A stretch of 64,000 nucleotides of DNA, from NCBI RefSeq assembly GCF_014192225.1, contig NZ_JACHXS010000009.1, forward strand, positions 1-64,000, read 5' to 3'. Position numbers and translations under genes: made by a program. This document shows, in pieces, positions 63,450 through 64,000 of this stretch. The notes under the pieces are model-generated. The model made no database searches and was not told the DNA's origin. It saw nothing but the letters and a program-made list of their open reading frames with translations. Position 1 is the stretch's first letter; each line of letters begins with the position of its first letter. The stretch is from Pseudoduganella umbonata. GTDB lineage: Bacteria > Pseudomonadota > Gammaproteobacteria > Burkholderiales > Burkholderiaceae_D.

Positions 63450-64000
63450 ATGACCCAGCCCATCCGCAATGTCAGTGTCGACGCCCCCATCGGCATCTTC
63501 GATTCCGGCGTGGGCGGGCTGTCGGTGCTGCGGCATGTGCATGCGCAGCTGCCGCATGAACACCTGATCTATTTCGCCGATTCCGGTTACGCGCCTTATG
63601 GTGACCGCGAAGAGGAATGGGTGATCCAGCGCTCGCTGGCCGTCGCCGCATTCCTGTTCGGGCAAGGCGTCAAGGCGCTGGTGGTGGCGTGCAATACCGC
63701 CACCGTCGCCGCCATCAAGGCCATTCGCACCGAGTGGCCCGGCGTGCCGATCGTTGGCGTCGAGCCGGGGCTGAAGCCGGGTGCCGCCGCCTCTCGCTCC
63801 GGCAAGGTCGGCGTGCTGGCTACCGACCGCACGCTGCACAGCGAAAAATTCCTCACGCTGCGCGACCAGATTAGCGCCGCCACCCAGGCCGAGTTCCTGC
63901 TGCAGCCGTGCATCGGCCTGGTCGACCAGATCGAACTGGGGCAGCTGGGCTCGGCCGGCACGATGGCGCTGCTGGAACAGTACGTGTCGCCGCTGCTCGA
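63450..64000 (+). CDS. murI: glutamate racemase (5' part, cut by window end)
   Basis: The first 183 codons of glutamate racemase, which makes D-glutamate for peptidoglycan. The active-site blocks are APIGIFDSGVGGLSVLR (Asp and Ser of the substrate pocket), YFADSGYAPYG, the first catalytic cysteine in VVACNTATVAAI, and VGVEPGLKPGA. The second catalytic cysteine would fall just after or near LLQPCIGLVDQIE, which is present. AGGAG lies 7 bases before the ATG. The C-terminal third is outside the window. Confidence 0.95.
   Translation, partial: MTQPIRNVSVDAPIGIFDSGVGGLSVLRHVHAQLPHEHLIYFADSGYAPYGDREEEWVIQRSLAVAAFLFGQGVKALVVACNTATVAAIKAIRTEWPGVPIVGVEPGLKPGAAASRSGKVGVLATDRTLHSEKFLTLRDQISAATQAEFLLQPCIGLVDQIELGQLGSAGTMALLEQYVSPLL

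Overview
The window is high-GC DNA from a beta-proteobacterium. The general porin, two PEP-CTERM secreted proteins, the class I fumarase, the transglutaminase/ATP-grasp/alpha-E gene cluster and the dispersed GGGGTCAGTCCCC-type and GGTGTCGGACACC-type palindromes all fit Oxalobacteraceae, most likely Massilia or a close relative. That placement is an inference from gene content and style, not from a marker gene. A few accessory stretches (about 19.6-25.0 kb and 37.6-49.6 kb) have a different gene content, a visibly lower GC in places, mobile-element debris and tRNA fragments.

Layout. 1-345: promoter and leader (boxA, UUCG hairpin) of a ribosomal RNA operon that runs off the left edge on the minus strand. 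344-8418: a DsrE-like protein, a LysR regulator divergent from a flavin-nucleotide (PPOX-type) protein, a DUF1348 protein, a large PAS/GAF hybrid histidine kinase and a Tat-exported alpha/beta hydrolase. Three copies of a structured minus-strand element with an exposed CUCCUCC motif and a terminator lie between these genes and look like a family of small RNAs. 8610-16938: a complete 2-aminoethylphosphonate system: binding protein, ATPase, fused permease, a PhnW-PhnX fusion enzyme and a GntR regulator in one minus-strand operon. Divergent from it are a porin and a PhnO-like acetyltransferase, with a repeated operator-like sequence in the shared promoter region. 17076-19451: a TonB-dependent receptor.

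19660-25007 is a probable defence module: a DUF262/DUF1524 GmrSD-like nuclease, a WYL regulator and a two-domain ADP-ribosylglycohydrolase. 25169-37527 holds a DUF4265 protein, a zinc-ribbon metallopeptidase and two sets of transglutaminase, circularly permuted ATP-grasp and alpha-E proteins, the system predicted by comparative genomics to make and process peptide tags. Between the two sets lies a perfect nested palindrome.

37528-49867 is accessory. Direct repeats of the 3' half of a tRNA-Phe gene flank a two-gene SMC-ATPase plus DUF4297-nuclease cassette (Lamassu-like). Beyond it are a metallophosphoesterase-NTPase-TPR protein, an IS5 remnant, an unassigned three-gene operon with a nucleotidyltransferase-like member, a decayed IS3 copy and an unassigned small protein.

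49868-54694 is a signalling block: a GAF/PAS histidine kinase preceded by a truncated receiver fragment, the stressosome pair RsbR-RsbS, and a histidine kinase whose N-terminus resembles the RsbT switch kinase. 55026-56448: two convergent PEP-CTERM genes. The right end is core: tRNA-Ser(GGA), acetyl-CoA synthetase, a methyl-accepting chemotaxis protein, a UPF0114 membrane protein, fumarase and the start of glutamate racemase.
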